Positions 26,463-36,014 of a DNA stretch of 64,000 bases are shown here, one piece after another. Both the position numbers and the translations under genes were made by a program. Positions within the stretch are counted from its first letter, which is position 1; each line of letters begins with the position of its first letter. Where the stretch lies: assembly GCA_964392065.1 (NCBI GenBank), contig CAYMOG010000001.1:1-64000 (forward strand), written 5' to 3'. Below the pieces are notes generated by a model that was given only the letters and a program-made list of their open reading frames with translations, made no database searches and was not told the origin of the DNA. This stretch comes from JASBZA01 sp964392065. Its GTDB lineage: Bacteria; Bacillota; Clostridia; Saccharofermentanales; Fastidiosipilaceae.

Positions 26463-27763
26463 TGGATCCTAATACAATTGCAGTACTTATCTTATTAATC
26501 TCATTCTTAGTTATGATTGTTTTGAGAATTCCCATTGCTTATGCGGTAGCTCTATCGTCTATCCTTACCCTAGCTTATATGGGAAATACGCTCACCGCTT
26601 TCGCTCAACATATTGTTAAGGGGATTAGTTCATTTAGTTTGATGGCAGTTCCATTTTTTATAACAATGGGTGTTCTGATGGGACACGGTGGAATATCACA
26701 AAAGCTCATTGCTCTGGCCGATAGTTTAGTAGGTTGGATGCGAGGCGGCCTAGCCCAAGCCAACGTAGTTGACTCCTATTTCTTCGGTGGTATATCGGGT
26801 TCTGCAGCTGCAGACACAGCATCTCTAGGTTCTATCTTAATTCCTATTATGGTAGACAACGGCTATGATGCGGATTTCTCGGTTGCCATTACGATTGCAT
26901 CTTCAGTTGAAGGTATCTTAGTGCCACCAAGTCACAATATGGTTATCTACGCGACGGCAGCAGGCGGAGTTTCTGTTGGTGCTTTATTCCTAGCTGGATA
27001 CTTGCCTGGTGGTATATTGGCATTAAGTTTAATGGTTGGGGTATACCTCATTTCAGTTAAACGTAATTATCCCAAAGGATCTAAATTCAGTATTAAAAAT
27101 GTGTTAAGACAGTTATTTAAATCCTTCTGGGCATTAGCCTCCATTCTGATTGTTGTGGTGGGTGTTGTTACGGGTAAATTCACAGCTACAGAATCTGCAG
27201 CTGTTGCCGTAATCTATTCTCTGTTCGTCTCTGTATATATTTATAAGGGCGTTAACTGGAGAGGTGTATGGGATGCACTCACAGAATGTGTAGATACTCT
27301 ATCTATTGTTCTGATCCTCATCGCAACCTCAAGCATTTTCGGCTACTGTCTAACTATCTTGAAGGTGCCTCAATTAGCTGCAGATACGATTACAGGTTTG
27401 ACCGACAATCCTATCATACTCGCACTCTTACTTAATCTCATTCTCTTGATTTTAGGAATGATTATGGATATGGCGCCAATTATTCTAATTGCTACACCTA
27501 TTCTATTACCTATCGCGACCTCAATTGGTATTCATCCCGTTCAGTTCGGTATTATGATGATGCTTAACTGTGGTATAGGTCTACTGTCTCCACCTGTTGG
27601 ATCCGTATTATTTATTGGGTCTGCAGTTGGTAAGGTGAGAATGGAAAAAGTAGTCGTTGCAACATTACCCTTCTACTTATGTATGGTGGCGGCACTGATG
27701 ATTATTACATTTGTTCCACAAGCAACCTTATTCTTACCTAGACTATTTGGAATGCTCGCTTAA
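26462..27763 (+). CDS. dctM: TRAP transporter large membrane subunit (DctM family)
   Basis: A 433-residue protein with about 12 transmembrane segments, the ion-coupled channel subunit of the TRAP importer. Family blocks include FFGGISGSAAADTASLGSILIP, SSVEGILVPPSHNMVIYA and NCGIGLLSPPVGSVLFIG. Translation is coupled to dctQ (overlapping TAATG). Followed by a strong bidirectional terminator. Confidence 0.94.
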   Translation: MDPNTIAVLILLISFLVMIVLRIPIAYAVALSSILTLAYMGNTLTAFAQHIVKGISSFSLMAVPFFITMGVLMGHGGISQKLIALADSLVGWMRGGLAQANVVDSYFFGGISGSAAADTASLGSILIPIMVDNGYDADFSVAITIASSVEGILVPPSHNMVIYATAAGGVSVGALFLAGYLPGGILALSLMVGVYLISVKRNYPKGSKFSIKNVLRQLFKSFWALASILIVVVGVVTGKFTATESAAVAVIYSLFVSVYIYKGVNWRGVWDALTECVDTLSIVLILIATSSIFGYCLTILKVPQLAADTITGLTDNPIILALLLNLILLILGMIMDMAPIILIATPILLPIATSIGIHPVQFGIMMMLNCGIGLLSPPVGSVLFIGSAVGKVRMEKVVVATLPFYLCMVAALMIITFVPQATLFLPRLFGMLA

Positions 27764-27783
27764 ACATTTGAAATCCATAATAC

Positions 27784-27823
27784 AAAGCTCCTCGTGATTG
27801 TTAGAATCAGAGGAGCTTTTTAT
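27784..27823. terminator. bidirectional terminator between dctM and galK
   Basis: AAAGCTCCTC (27784-27793) pairs with GAGGAGCTTT (27810-27819), with an inner TGATT/AATCA stem, then a T-rich tail. Convergent genes on both sides. Confidence 0.9.
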
Positions 27824-27825
27824 AT

Positions 27826-29049
27826 TTATGCCAAAACTTCACAGGCTCCGTATGGCCTGATATATACATCGAGGACAGAACCTTCTCCGAAAACTTCCTC
27901 CATCATTTCAGTGTAGGTATGGTAATCTTCCTCTCTAATATAGGCTTGTATGGTTCCGGCAAAACCACCACCATGCACACGACAAGCGCCCTTTTTATCG
28001 GCTAAGAATTGTCTGCTGAGGGCGAGCGCTAGGGCTAGTTCTTGTTGTCTAGGTTCTATAGAGACGCTAACATTTTGTAGTTGTAGTTCAGAACTTAAGC
28101 CTGATTGGTCAACAAGGTCTAGGAAAGCATCGAAATCTTGCTCCAAAATATTTCGCATTTTGTCCACACGTTCTTGTTCCGTGAAGAAGTGAATTGCTCT
28201 TAGAAGCGCCCTATCGCCCACTTGTGATCGGATTTCGGGAAGGCTGGTATAGAAGGTTTCCGAGCTTAATTCTGATAAGTAATTTTTGCCTAATGCCTGT
28301 GCAACAGCTTGCATTTCAATAGGAATGGCCGCATATTCTGGTGTTAAATTAGCATGACTTCCACCCGTAAGAACAATAAGCATACGATAGCCCTGTTCTT
28401 TCAGATCTAAGTGTAAGGATTTAGTAACGGGAACTTCTTCTTGAAAATCAATGTAAATAAGGTCGCCAAAGGAAGAACCAGACTGGTCTAGAAGCCCGCT
28501 CGGCTTATCGAAGTATACGTTCTCTGCATATTGCGCTATCTGTGCTCTCTCTAACTTATCAATTGTTCCACGGTTATATAGAGAATCAAAAATACTAACC
28601 ATAAGTAATTCAAAAGCAGCAGAAGACGATAGACCCGAACCAGCAGGAACTTGGCTAGAAATCAGTGCATTGAAACCTCCGATTTCATAACCTCTGTCTA
28701 CCAAAGCTTTTGCTACTCCTCGTACTAGAGCCATACTGGTTTCTGTTTCTTCTGTCTTTTTCTCGAGACTATCTAGGGACATCTCCACAGCAGGGAAACC
28801 CTCAGAATGGAACTGTACGATTTTATCCTCACGTTTTTCCACGACGGCCACCGTATCGAGATTAACAGCTGCAACAATAACCTTACCTAATTGATGATCG
28901 GTATGATTCCCTGCAATTTCTGTACGTCCCGGAGAAGAAAAGAAGCGTAAGCTCCCATGATTGGGAAATGTTTGTTGGAACTTCTTCTCTAGATTCTCAA
29001 GAGCATGTTTCGAATTCTTATCTATTACGTTCATAGCTACTGTTGTCAT
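27826..29049 (-). CDS. galK: galactokinase
   Basis: A 407-residue GHMP kinase phosphorylating galactose at C1. The signature is GRTEIAGNHTDHQ (41-53), the phosphate loop PAGSGLSSSAAFELL lies near residue 133, and RVHGGGFAGTIQAY lies near the C terminus. The GNHTDHQ form, rather than GEHTDYN, is common in clostridial galactokinases, so I do not read it as a specificity change. It would serve galactose released from pectic galactan side chains. It is a single gene, with no galT or galE nearby. Confidence 0.92.
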   Translation of the reverse strand: MTTVAMNVIDKNSKHALENLEKKFQQTFPNHGSLRFFSSPGRTEIAGNHTDHQLGKVIVAAVNLDTVAVVEKREDKIVQFHSEGFPAVEMSLDSLEKKTEETETSMALVRGVAKALVDRGYEIGGFNALISSQVPAGSGLSSSAAFELLMVSIFDSLYNRGTIDKLERAQIAQYAENVYFDKPSGLLDQSGSSFGDLIYIDFQEEVPVTKSLHLDLKEQGYRMLIVLTGGSHANLTPEYAAIPIEMQAVAQALGKNYLSELSSETFYTSLPEIRSQVGDRALLRAIHFFTEQERVDKMRNILEQDFDAFLDLVDQSGLSSELQLQNVSVSIEPRQQELALALALSRQFLADKKGACRVHGGGFAGTIQAYIREEDYHTYTEMMEEVFGEGSVLDVYIRPYGACEVLA

Positions 29050-29144
29050 GTGTCCACCTCATAGGAAAGTTTGTATTAGTTTACCATTTTGGCTAGGTCT
29101 TTGGTATCATGAAGATACTATTTAAACTTAGATAGGAGGAACTT

Positions 29145-29741
29145 ATGCATTTAGATTTTACCGAAGAGAATTTTTTCTGGATAAATGAACCGGAGGCCAA
29201 AGCTATTGACCATGCTGAGGTCCAAATCACCACTGCTCCAGAAACAGATTTATGGTCCAAAACCTATTATGGTTTCGAATACAGTAATGCTCCTATGTAT
29301 CTAACACGCTTGGAAGCATCGTATTTTACATTTACGGTTAAGTGTCGATTCAACTATATCCATCCCTTTGACCAATGCGGTTTAGTGCTTTATTTAGGGC
29401 CAAATAATTGGATGAAAGCATCAGCAGAATTAGAGGGCGAGAGCCTACAATTAGGCAGCGTCGTTACAAATTTCGGTTATTCCGATTGGTCCAGCCGAGA
29501 AGTATCCGTCGCAATAGAAGAAATCTGGTTTCGTTTAAGCCGAAGAGAAGAAGATTTCCTTATTGAATATAGTTTTGATGGAGAAATATTCACTAAACAT
29601 CGCATCTTCCATATGCATAAGCTACGGGAGGTTTCGGTTCCTACGGTCGGCCTATATGCTGCGAGTCCGAGTGAAGAAGGAAGCTTCACCGCATCTTTTA
29701 CGGAGCTGACGGTTGGCGAATGCTTATGGACACTTGAGTAG
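29145..29741 (+). CDS. DUF1349 concanavalin-like protein
   Basis: A 198-residue protein of the DUF1349 family, with a beta-sandwich lectin-like fold. Typical patterns are FTVKCRFNYIHPFDQCGLVLYLGPNNWMKASAEL, VVTNFGYSDWSSREV and FLIEYSFDGEIFTKHRIFHMH. The biochemical function is unknown; relatives often accompany carbohydrate-active enzymes. AGGAGG precedes the ATG. It is divergent from galK and runs directly into the tandem-repeat region, whose first degenerate unit may overlap its 3' end. Confidence 0.8.
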   Translation: MHLDFTEENFFWINEPEAKAIDHAEVQITTAPETDLWSKTYYGFEYSNAPMYLTRLEASYFTFTVKCRFNYIHPFDQCGLVLYLGPNNWMKASAELEGESLQLGSVVTNFGYSDWSSREVSVAIEEIWFRLSRREEDFLIEYSFDGEIFTKHRIFHMHKLREVSVPTVGLYAASPSEEGSFTASFTELTVGECLWTLE

Positions 29742-29805
29742 CAGGGGATAGGTCAGTTGGGGCAGGTGTTTGCCTGATAGGATTGATAGGAGATGTTCTA
29801 TTTTC

Positions 29806-30480
29806 TGGCACGAATTTTCGTTTGTGTGAGTGGCGCCTGTAGAATTGTAAATTTCTGTTTCTTGGTAATATGATGGGTATTATTTTCTGGCACGAATTTC
29901 CGATTGCGAGAGTGGCGCGCAATAAATCGCAAATACCTGCCACTGGGTAATANNNNNNNNNNNNNNNNNNNNNNNNNNNNNNNNNNNNNNNNNNNNNNNN
30001 NNNNNNNNNNNNNNNNNNNNNNNNNNNNNNNNNNNNNNNNNNNNNNNNNNNNGATGGATTCCATTTTCTGGCACAAATATTAGGTTGTGCGTGAAATTCT
30101 TATAAAAATCATGGATTTCTACAGTTGAGTAATATGGTACCCTTTAAATTTTGGCACATATTTTCGTTTGCGCGAGTGACGCTCACTTTATCGCAAATAC
30201 CTGCCACTGGGTAATATGATGGATTTCATTTTCTGACACAAATATTAAGTTGTGCGTGAATACCTAGAAAAATCATGGATTTCTTCGGTTAAGTAATATG
30301 ATACTCTTTATATTCTGGCACATATTTTCGTTTGCGCGAGTGGCGCTCACTTAATCGCAAATACCTGCCACTAGGTAACTTGATACATTAAATCCCATGG
30401 CACGAATTTTCGTTTGTGCGGTACGCCCCCACTAAATCGCAAATCTCTGCCACTAGGTAACATGGTAGATTTCAATAAAC
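29806..30480. repeat. tandem array of about 82-bp units with internal dyads
   Basis: Units begin with TGGCAC (or TGACAC) at 29806, 29888, [gap], 30069, 30152, 30234, 30316 and 30398, with spacings of 82-83 bases. Two subtypes alternate after the gap: A (TGGCAC.ATTTTCGTTTG.. ending CGCAAATACCTGCCA) and B (ACAAATATTA.GTTGTGCGTGAA), giving a 164-bp higher-order period. The A unit starts TGGCA and ends TGCCA, with an inner TTTGCG/CGCAAA pair, so it can form a hairpin. A decayed unit may precede 29806. No coding gene is credible on either strand in 29742-30505. Confidence 0.9.
29953..30052. other. assembly gap (100 N) in tandem array
   Basis: Exactly 100 N. The flanks read TAATA before and GATGG after, and intact units have TAATATGATGG, so the flanks could join with one missing base plus a whole number of units. 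The 100-base length itself does not fit the 82-base phase. Confidence 0.95.
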
Positions 30481-30505
30481 CCCATGCATGCTTCGAAATG
30501 ATCCG

Positions 30506-31969
30506 TTATTTCGTAGCTTCTATATAGAAGCGTTCTACTTTATCTGCGCTAGAGCCAAGCTGGGTCAGTTGGCCTAGGCCAGTGACGCCTTCTTTGGCTC
30601 CGTCTTTGGCGGGATCCATATATTTACTGAACCATGTTTCGAGTTTCTTGCGCATTTCGAGTATGCGTTCTTCTTGCTCAGGTAGTCCGTATAAATTATT
30701 ATCTTCTCTAGGATCTTCTAGTAAATCATAGAGTTCATGGTGGCCGAACGGATAACGATGTATGTACTTATAGCGCTGTTCTCGGAGCATGCGGACGGTC
30801 CCATATTCTTCACAGATAAAGAGTTCTTCGTGTATTTCTTGTGTTCCGGGAGTTCCGGAGAGTAAGGGTTTCATGGATTTACCTGGCAAGGTTTCTACAT
30901 GAGCATCCTCTATGTCTAATAAATCGAGCAGCGTAGGGTAGAAGTCAATTTGGGAACACATTTGATCTATTACTTGACCTGGGGTGTCTTCTTCGGGGAG
31001 TAAGGCGATGAAGGGGACTTTGACCGATTCTTCATACATGTTTTGTGGGAAGGTTCCGTTGCCTTTTCCCCAGATGCCGTGGTGGCCCATATTCATTCCG
31101 TTATCAGCCATGAAGAACACGTATGTGTTTTCGAGTAAGTTGTGTGTTTCTAGATAAGCCATAACTTCACCGATGGAGCGATCCATGGCCGTGATTGCGG
31201 CGTAATAACCACGGAGATTTTCTTGTCTGGTGGGTGTGCCATATACAGGTCCCCTGGTGCCGTGGGGATGGTCGGGTATGTCTGGTGTGCTTAGGAAGGG
31301 ACAATCATTGTATAGTGCTAGGTCTTCTTCTTTATGGTGCTCGGGTCCCCAGGGGTCGTGGGGAGCCGTGTAGTTTATATTCAAATAGAAAGGTTTTTCT
31401 TCTTGACGCATTTCTTCTATAAATTCCAGGGCACGTGTGGTAAATAAGTCGGTTACATATGTATTTTCGATGGTGACTTCACCGTTTTCTATGATATCTG
31501 GATGGAAGTAATGGGCGCCTCCTTTGCCTATAGTGTACCAACGTTTGAATCCATGTTGTGGAGTCATCGAATCGCCGAGATGCCATTTGCCACTGAGTGC
31601 AACATTGTACCCTGCTTCGTAGAGGGCATCGGTGTAACATCTTTGGTCCGCTAAGTATTGAATGGGTTTATCTTCTGAACTATACCCTCCGTAGGGGTTT
31701 TGCACATTTCGTTCTTTCATGAGTTCTCTATCCATGCTGCCTGAGCGTATCCAGTCAAGCACTCCATGCTTCGAGGGGATCTGTCCGGTGAGAATAGATG
31801 CGCGGGCTGGGGAACATACAGGTGAAGCGCAGAAGAAATTGGTGAACCTTCGTCCTCTTGCGGCAAGTTTATCTAAGTTTGGTGTTTTTAATTCTTCATT
31901 TCCTGCTGCGCCTAGCGCCCAAGCGCCCTGGTCATCAGACAAGATTAATATAACATTCTTGGCGTTCAT
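30506..31969 (-). CDS. S1-type sulfatase, Cys-type active site
   Basis: 487 residues. N-terminal metal ligands Asp12-Asp13 (LSDDQG), the formylglycine motif CSPAR with Cys52 (CSPARASILTG), ADNGMNMGHHG later in the chain, and the C-terminal EEYGTVRMLREQRYKYI block. The Cys must be converted to formylglycine; anSME at 49177 is the likely maturase. The start at 31969 has GGAGG 8 bases upstream. There is no signal peptide, so it should desulfate imported oligosaccharides. It is divergent from the PL9 gene. Regiospecificity cannot be assigned. Confidence 0.92.
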   Translation of the reverse strand: MNAKNVILILSDDQGAWALGAAGNEELKTPNLDKLAARGRRFTNFFCASPVCSPARASILTGQIPSKHGVLDWIRSGSMDRELMKERNVQNPYGGYSSEDKPIQYLADQRCYTDALYEAGYNVALSGKWHLGDSMTPQHGFKRWYTIGKGGAHYFHPDIIENGEVTIENTYVTDLFTTRALEFIEEMRQEEKPFYLNINYTAPHDPWGPEHHKEEDLALYNDCPFLSTPDIPDHPHGTRGPVYGTPTRQENLRGYYAAITAMDRSIGEVMAYLETHNLLENTYVFFMADNGMNMGHHGIWGKGNGTFPQNMYEESVKVPFIALLPEEDTPGQVIDQMCSQIDFYPTLLDLLDIEDAHVETLPGKSMKPLLSGTPGTQEIHEELFICEEYGTVRMLREQRYKYIHRYPFGHHELYDLLEDPREDNNLYGLPEQEERILEMRKKLETWFSKYMDPAKDGAKEGVTGLGQLTQLGSSADKVERFYIEATK

Positions 31970-32069
31970 AATTGAAACCTCCATTATCGTAATGGATTAA
32001 ATCATAGCATAAATCCTGCATGGCGAAGGAGTGTATAATAGAAATATACGCGAGATAGGAGAACTTACT

Positions 32070-34397
32070 ATGGCACGTGCAAAGGATTGGACATTTACTT
32101 ATTTCGGCCCATCAACTTCTGCTGAGATTAACCGGATAGAAGAGAATAGTAGTATAGAGGAAGGCATTAAGCTGTATTCTGCTCAATATGATGCATTTAC
32201 AGGGCAGATTTTGGCCAAAGGAGGGAAATTCGTTCTCGATGCCCCTGCAGATGGCCTCTCTTACTATTACTGTACTTTCGATCCTAGTAAGGAGAATTTT
32301 ATTCTGCAAGCTGATGTCACCGTGGATTATATTAATCCTTCTAGAGATGGACAAGAAGGCTTTGCTATTATTGCTAGAGATACCTTGCGAGGCAGCGGAA
32401 ATTATTTATCGAATCAATTTGCTGTGGCTGGTACACGACTACCTGTGCAAGGTATAGAAGTGAAGGATGTACTAGGGAGTAGAGCATACACGGGAATTGT
32501 TGATACAGAGGATCCTGGTGCTGGCGATTTACAGGTATGGCGTACAGGTTTTATGCCAGAGCAGATGATCACGGAAGGAAGTACCTATCGTATCCGTTTA
32601 AAGAAGAATTCCTCTGCTTATATTGCAAGCCAAGTGGAAATTCTTGAAGATGGAACTTCTGGAGCGGTACTAGATGAGCAAATATACTACATACGGGCTG
32701 AAGATCCCGGAAAAGAAATGGTTGAGTCTTATCAGGAATTGATAGACCCTCTTCTTGTACAAGAAAAAGACAGAGCTTATTTAGGTTTTGCTGTTGCTAG
32801 GGGCGTTAATGCGAGTTTCAGAAATATTCAGTTTTCTGTGGAGGACTGGCAGGCTAAGAATTGGAAAAAGGAGAAAATCACGACCGTGCCTTGTCTTTGG
32901 CAGTCTTATGCTCCAACCCGAACTTCACGAAAATCATTAAGTTTGGAATACGTAAGCAATGCGGATGGCGAGGCAGACTTCTATGTGAATGATGATTTAG
33001 TGAGGACTGGTGTTTCTGTTCAAGCAGGTAATTATGGGGAAGTTGAATTGCCATTGATGCTTGGTGCAAACGTCATAAGTATAGATTTTCTTCCTGAACA
33101 GGGGTATCAAGTGGATCCCTATACGCGCTTATCTTCTTATGAGGCCGTACAAACAAAATTAACTGTATTTCGTAGAGTTTTTGGAACCAGCCAAGGTATC
33201 GTGTATGTCTCACCAGATGGTGTCCCTGAACACGATGGTAGTTCTTATGATTATAGTTTAGATCTTAAGACGGCCCTTGCCTTTGCGTCCCCAGGTCAAG
33301 CGATAAGACTTCAGCCGGGGAAGTATGATCTTTCGCAAGATGAGCTTCATATCGCAAGGGGAAACAGTGGCAGAGAAGACTTAGCTATTATATTAGAGAC
33401 GGATCCTGAAACTAATGGTGTCGCCCAGCTTGATTTCGGACATACAGGCGGAGGATTCACGTTGGCAGGGGATTATTGGACGCTTCGAAAATTGGCGATT
33501 ACCGCATCGAGACCAGGTCGTAATGGTTTAAGGATTAGTGGTAGTCACAATGAAATTCTTGATTCTTATTTCTACAATAATGGGAATACAGGGCTACAGA
33601 TAACGTCTATAACTCCTGAACGTAGAGACACTTGGCCTAGTAATAATGTGGTGAGAAATTGTATTGCTATTAATAATGCGGACCGAGCTTTGGCCGATGC
33701 GGACGGATTTGCTGCCAAGGTTGCTTGTGGTGAAGGAAATCTCTTCGATTCGTGTCGCTCTGCATATAATGCCGATGACGGTTTCGATCTGTTTGCCAAA
33801 GCAGGCTACGGCTCGCTAGGTAAGGTCACAATTAAGAACTGCCTGGCTTACCGTAATGGATTTATCCTCTTAGATAAGCAGTCCATCGCACCAAAATCGC
33901 TTCTCATTACATACTGGGATAAACCTGAAGCGGTTGACCTGGCGGAGGGACCGCTGCAAATTGTGTATCCAGAGTTTGTAGTGCATGAGAATGGGGAAGT
34001 GGACCTCGTGGGAGAGCTTGGTATAAATGTACGCGTGTTCGATGCGGCTAATGGTAATGGATTCAAGATGGGAGGAACCAATTTACCTGGGGCACACGAA
34101 ATTCATGATTCGTATTCTGTTGAGAATAAGGCGATAGGTTTTGATTCTAATTCAGGTCCTGATATTAAAATTTTCCGCTGTGAATCCATTAATAATGGAA
34201 AGAGCAATATTGCACTTTATACCCATAATGCATCGGCCAAAACGCATTATCGCGTAGAAGGTTTCTTATCTCAACGTACGGAAGGTTCTGTATTTGATCC
34301 TGTTGAGGATGTTTTGCAATTACAAGGGCAGGAGCCTTCGGATGTTTATGGTGAGAAAAATATTTATTATCTCTATGATAAGGATAGAAAAGATTAG
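32070..34397 (+). CDS. PL9-family polysaccharide lyase with N-terminal beta domains
   Basis: 775 residues. A DUF1349/jelly-roll-like domain spans about 5-260, a beta-sandwich about 285-370 and a right-handed beta-helix from about 375. PL9 signatures are clear: Asp545 (ADADGFAAK), calcium ligands in NADDGFD (Asp569, Asp570, Asp573) and the candidate catalytic Lys666 (NGNGFKMGG). The Asp spacing matches what I recall for Pel9A, but about 57 extra residues lie before the Lys. AGGAG is 8 bases before the ATG at 32070; the upstream in-frame start at 32031 lacks one. No signal peptide. It sits between two sulfatases, so the substrate may be a sulfated or uronate-rich polymer other than homogalacturonan. 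Confidence 0.85.
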   Translation: MARAKDWTFTYFGPSTSAEINRIEENSSIEEGIKLYSAQYDAFTGQILAKGGKFVLDAPADGLSYYYCTFDPSKENFILQADVTVDYINPSRDGQEGFAIIARDTLRGSGNYLSNQFAVAGTRLPVQGIEVKDVLGSRAYTGIVDTEDPGAGDLQVWRTGFMPEQMITEGSTYRIRLKKNSSAYIASQVEILEDGTSGAVLDEQIYYIRAEDPGKEMVESYQELIDPLLVQEKDRAYLGFAVARGVNASFRNIQFSVEDWQAKNWKKEKITTVPCLWQSYAPTRTSRKSLSLEYVSNADGEADFYVNDDLVRTGVSVQAGNYGEVELPLMLGANVISIDFLPEQGYQVDPYTRLSSYEAVQTKLTVFRRVFGTSQGIVYVSPDGVPEHDGSSYDYSLDLKTALAFASPGQAIRLQPGKYDLSQDELHIARGNSGREDLAIILETDPETNGVAQLDFGHTGGGFTLAGDYWTLRKLAITASRPGRNGLRISGSHNEILDSYFYNNGNTGLQITSITPERRDTWPSNNVVRNCIAINNADRALADADGFAAKVACGEGNLFDSCRSAYNADDGFDLFAKAGYGSLGKVTIKNCLAYRNGFILLDKQSIAPKSLLITYWDKPEAVDLAEGPLQIVYPEFVVHENGEVDLVGELGINVRVFDAANGNGFKMGGTNLPGAHEIHDSYSVENKAIGFDSNSGPDIKIFRCESINNGKSNIALYTHNASAKTHYRVEGFLSQRTEGSVFDPVEDVLQLQGQEPSDVYGEKNIYYLYDKDRKD

Positions 34398-34537
34398 TGT
34401 GTGAAATAGCAAATTACGATGTGCAGAAATTAAAAAATATACATTATTTCCGAAAATAACGTATCTGCCTCTGATTTTGTTCTCAATGCCTGAAACTTGA
34501 GTTAAACTCATGTTAAGTCGAGAATGGGAGGCATGCT

Positions 34538-35992
34538 ATGAAAAATATTTTGTTGATTGTTTGTGATCAGCTTTCTGCTTTGGCATTAGAATGCTATGGG
34601 AACTCTGATGGGGAAGCGATGCATATTCAAGCCCTAGCCCAAGAGTCTGTAGTGGTGGAGAATGCCTATTGTACCTATGCTTTATGCCAACCTTCTAGGG
34701 CGTCGTTCTGGACTTCCCGTTATCCTCATGAAACGCAAATCGACAGCAATATGAGAAGCTTTTCATTCCCGCATCTTACGGATAGTATTGAAACTCTAGG
34801 GGAAGTTTTTCAGCAAGCGGGTTATGCATGTATGCATTTCGGCAAAGAACATGATTACGGTTCCTTGCGAGGGTTCCAGAGAGTGGCCTCCGAAGAAATT
34901 GAAATTCCTAGAGACGACCCCGCGATAAATTTAGCCTATGAGACTTTTTTAGATATTGATACTACTCAGAAAACTGTGGCGTGGTTAGAATCAGATGAAG
35001 CACGAAAAAAGCCATTTCTAGTCGTTTCGGATTTGCAAAATCCCCATAATATTTGCTTTTATATTGGAGAAAATCAGGAAGGAACTCAAGACTTTATGGG
35101 GTCTCCTGAATTACCACCTCTACCGGATAATTTTTCGACAGAGGATTTGGTCAATCGCCCAAGATTCATCCAGTATTTATGTTGTGCCCATCGGAGATTG
35201 CGACATGCTTCTCACTGGTCTCCAGAAGATTATCAGCACTATCTCTATGCCTATTATGATTATATTCATCGGGTTGATAAACAAATTGGTGAAATTCTAA
35301 GCGCTCTCAATAATGCAAGTCTAGATGAAGATACTCTAGTAGTATTCATGGCCGACCATGGAGAAGGTATGGCGGCACATGGCCTCGTAACGAAATACGG
35401 AAATTTCTATGAAGAGAGCATGAGAGTCCCTCTTATCTTTCGTTTAGGTAAGGATAAACGTGGCCGTAGATTGAAAGGAATAGCGTCTCTTCTAGACTTG
35501 AAGCCTACTCTAATGGACTATGCTGGCATTGAAACTTCTAATGAAGATAGAGGAACAAGTCTGTGGGCTGCACTAGTAGATGAAAACGAAAATATATCAC
35601 CTACACCTTACGTAGTTTCTCAATGGCAGGATGAATTTAAGGACTATACAGTGCCTGGCCGGATGTATCGCTTCGGATCCTATAAATATTGTGTTTATCG
35701 TGATTATGCACCTATGCCTTCTAATGCAATCATAATGGAAGAAGAATTTTATGATTTAGGAAGAGATCCTGGAGAAATGAAGAATCTTATCCAAGATCCT
35801 AATTATCAAGAGCAAATCCGGGAAGCGCGATTAGGGTTGGATCAATATATTAAGGAAACTGGAGATCCGTTTTATACACTTGTACCTGACTATGATCGTT
35901 TGCTCTATAGACAACATGCCCTCGGTTATCACAACCATGAAGGCTTAAGTGCTGTGGAACATTATACGAAAAAGCGTGATGCGTTGAATTAG
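34538..35992 (+). CDS. S1-type sulfatase, Cys-type active site
   Basis: 484 residues with CQPSR (Cys50, CQPSRASFWTSRYP), the metal ligand in IVCDQLSA (Asp10) and FMADHGEGMAAHG near residue 270. GGGAGG precedes the ATG. It lacks a signal peptide. It follows the PL9 gene after 140 bases of AT-rich DNA with no convincing promoter, and converges on the PL8 gene with a 22-base gap and no obvious terminator. The single Asp before Gln (CDQ) is a common variant of the usual DDQ. Confidence 0.9.
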   Translation: MKNILLIVCDQLSALALECYGNSDGEAMHIQALAQESVVVENAYCTYALCQPSRASFWTSRYPHETQIDSNMRSFSFPHLTDSIETLGEVFQQAGYACMHFGKEHDYGSLRGFQRVASEEIEIPRDDPAINLAYETFLDIDTTQKTVAWLESDEARKKPFLVVSDLQNPHNICFYIGENQEGTQDFMGSPELPPLPDNFSTEDLVNRPRFIQYLCCAHRRLRHASHWSPEDYQHYLYAYYDYIHRVDKQIGEILSALNNASLDEDTLVVFMADHGEGMAAHGLVTKYGNFYEESMRVPLIFRLGKDKRGRRLKGIASLLDLKPTLMDYAGIETSNEDRGTSLWAALVDENENISPTPYVVSQWQDEFKDYTVPGRMYRFGSYKYCVYRDYAPMPSNAIIMEEEFYDLGRDPGEMKNLIQDPNYQEQIREARLGLDQYIKETGDPFYTLVPDYDRLLYRQHALGYHNHEGLSAVEHYTKKRDALN

Positions 35993-36014
35993 GTTTTTAC
36001 TTATTCAGCTATTC

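Noticed and set aside
27826..29049. Altered galactokinase specificity from the GNHTDHQ signature
   Set aside because: This variant is common in clostridial galactokinases, so it does not by itself point to another sugar.
29698..30076. Minus-strand open frames across the tandem repeat (60-90 residues)
   Set aside because: They arise from the repeat and cross the N gap, have no ribosome site, and the repeated peptide matches nothing I recognise.
29801..30480. CRISPR array
   Set aside because: The repeats are directly adjacent 82-bp units with no unique spacers, diverge in subtype pattern, and have no cas genes nearby.
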